Source: JBBQFC01 sp038321615 (GTDB taxonomy: Bacteria > Bacteroidota > Bacteroidia > Flavobacteriales_D > Cryomorphaceae). From it: 14,294 nt of DNA. The notes beneath the pieces were generated by a model, which was not told where the DNA came from, did not search any database, and saw only the letters and a list, made by a program, of their open reading frames with translations. Numbering within the stretch: position 1 is the first letter of the stretch; every line of letters starts with the position of its first letter. A program made the position numbers and the translations under genes. Of this stretch, positions 14,154 to 14,294 are shown in pieces. The DNA lies in the NCBI GenBank assembly GCA_038321615.1, contig JBBQFC010000073.1:1-14294 (forward strand), in the 5' to 3' direction.

Positions 14154-14294
14154 AGGCCCTTTGCCGTATTTAGTGGGTTGCCTCAAAATTAGGTAATCTT
14201 GTGCATGACACAAGAAGATCTTTTTGGAGCAGCTTTAGGCCTTCAATTGCCTTGGAAAATTGAGGCCGTAGAATTGAAATTATCTGATGACAAT
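14154..14294 (+). mobile_element. Left part of an ISL3-type insertion sequence (boundary inferred)
   Basis: The transposase start at 14205 implies that an IS end lies shortly upstream. The most likely edge is near GGCCCTTTGCCG (14154), just after an A-rich run (14147-14152) that would suit the AT-rich targets and 8-base duplications usual for ISL3 elements. The matching right inverted repeat is outside the window, so the boundary is a guess. Confidence 0.45.
14205..14294 (+). CDS. ISL3 family transposase, N-terminus (continues past window)
   Basis: Thirty codons are visible, starting MTQEDLFGAALGLQLPW and ending at the window edge. The pattern L-F-x-x-A-L-G-L-x-x-P-W followed by a K-I-x-x-V-E strand is how many ISL3 transposases begin, ahead of their zinc-ribbon and DDE catalytic domains, none of which are visible here. 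The ATG is 12 bases after the TAG that ends the remnant reading, in the same frame. With so few residues the family call rests on one motif, and whether the element is intact cannot be judged. Confidence 0.65.
   Translation, partial: MTQEDLFGAALGLQLPWKIEAVELKLSDDN

Overview
The window looks like a chromosomal segment from a Bacteroidota bacterium, probably of the Flavobacteriales or a near relative. Four things point there: a type IX secretion (T9SS) C-terminal sorting domain with SBBP-like repeats; the Bacteroidota -7 promoter element TAnnTTTG, found upstream of four genes; protein sequences of Bacteroidota type (ClpC, DUF493, STAS-like, SmpB); and the absence of clear Shine-Dalgarno sequences. 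No rRNA, tRNA or CRISPR array was found.

Layout. Positions 1-2435 (-) are gyrA, cut at its 3' end by the window edge. A 250-base divergent intergenic region with a spaced perfect inverted repeat separates it from clpC (2686-5268, +), which ends in a strong bidirectional terminator. On the minus strand facing clpC is a small cluster read 6367 to 5350: a DUF493 protein, a membrane-anchored Ig-like mini-protein translationally coupled to it, and an AT-rich protein I do not recognise. A membrane metallophosphoesterase (6481-7752, +) converges, 3 bases apart, on an HMG-CoA lyase gene (7756-8607, -) that itself overlaps pyrD (8579-9634, -). Divergent from pyrD come a STAS/SpoIIAA-like protein, a manganese-type superoxide dismutase and smpB (all +). 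smpB shares its last four bases with a converging minus-strand gene of unknown function. That gene has no ordinary start codon at its natural 5' end and abuts a secreted T9SS-sorted beta-propeller protein (11945-13624, -).

The right-hand end is different: about 375 bases without a gene but with a REP-like palindrome, then a secretory gene remnant with a TGA inside its signal peptide, then the N-terminus of an ISL3-type transposase running off the window. It reads as a decaying locus hit by an insertion sequence.

Most of the window is housekeeping: DNA topology, proteostasis, ribosome rescue, oxidative defence, pyrimidine synthesis, and leucine or ketone-body carbon metabolism. I found no convincing new multi-gene system. 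The best leads are the start-less gene at 11394-11948, the anchored Ig-like mini-protein, the disrupted locus at 14001-14294, and promoter elements lying almost on top of start codons.
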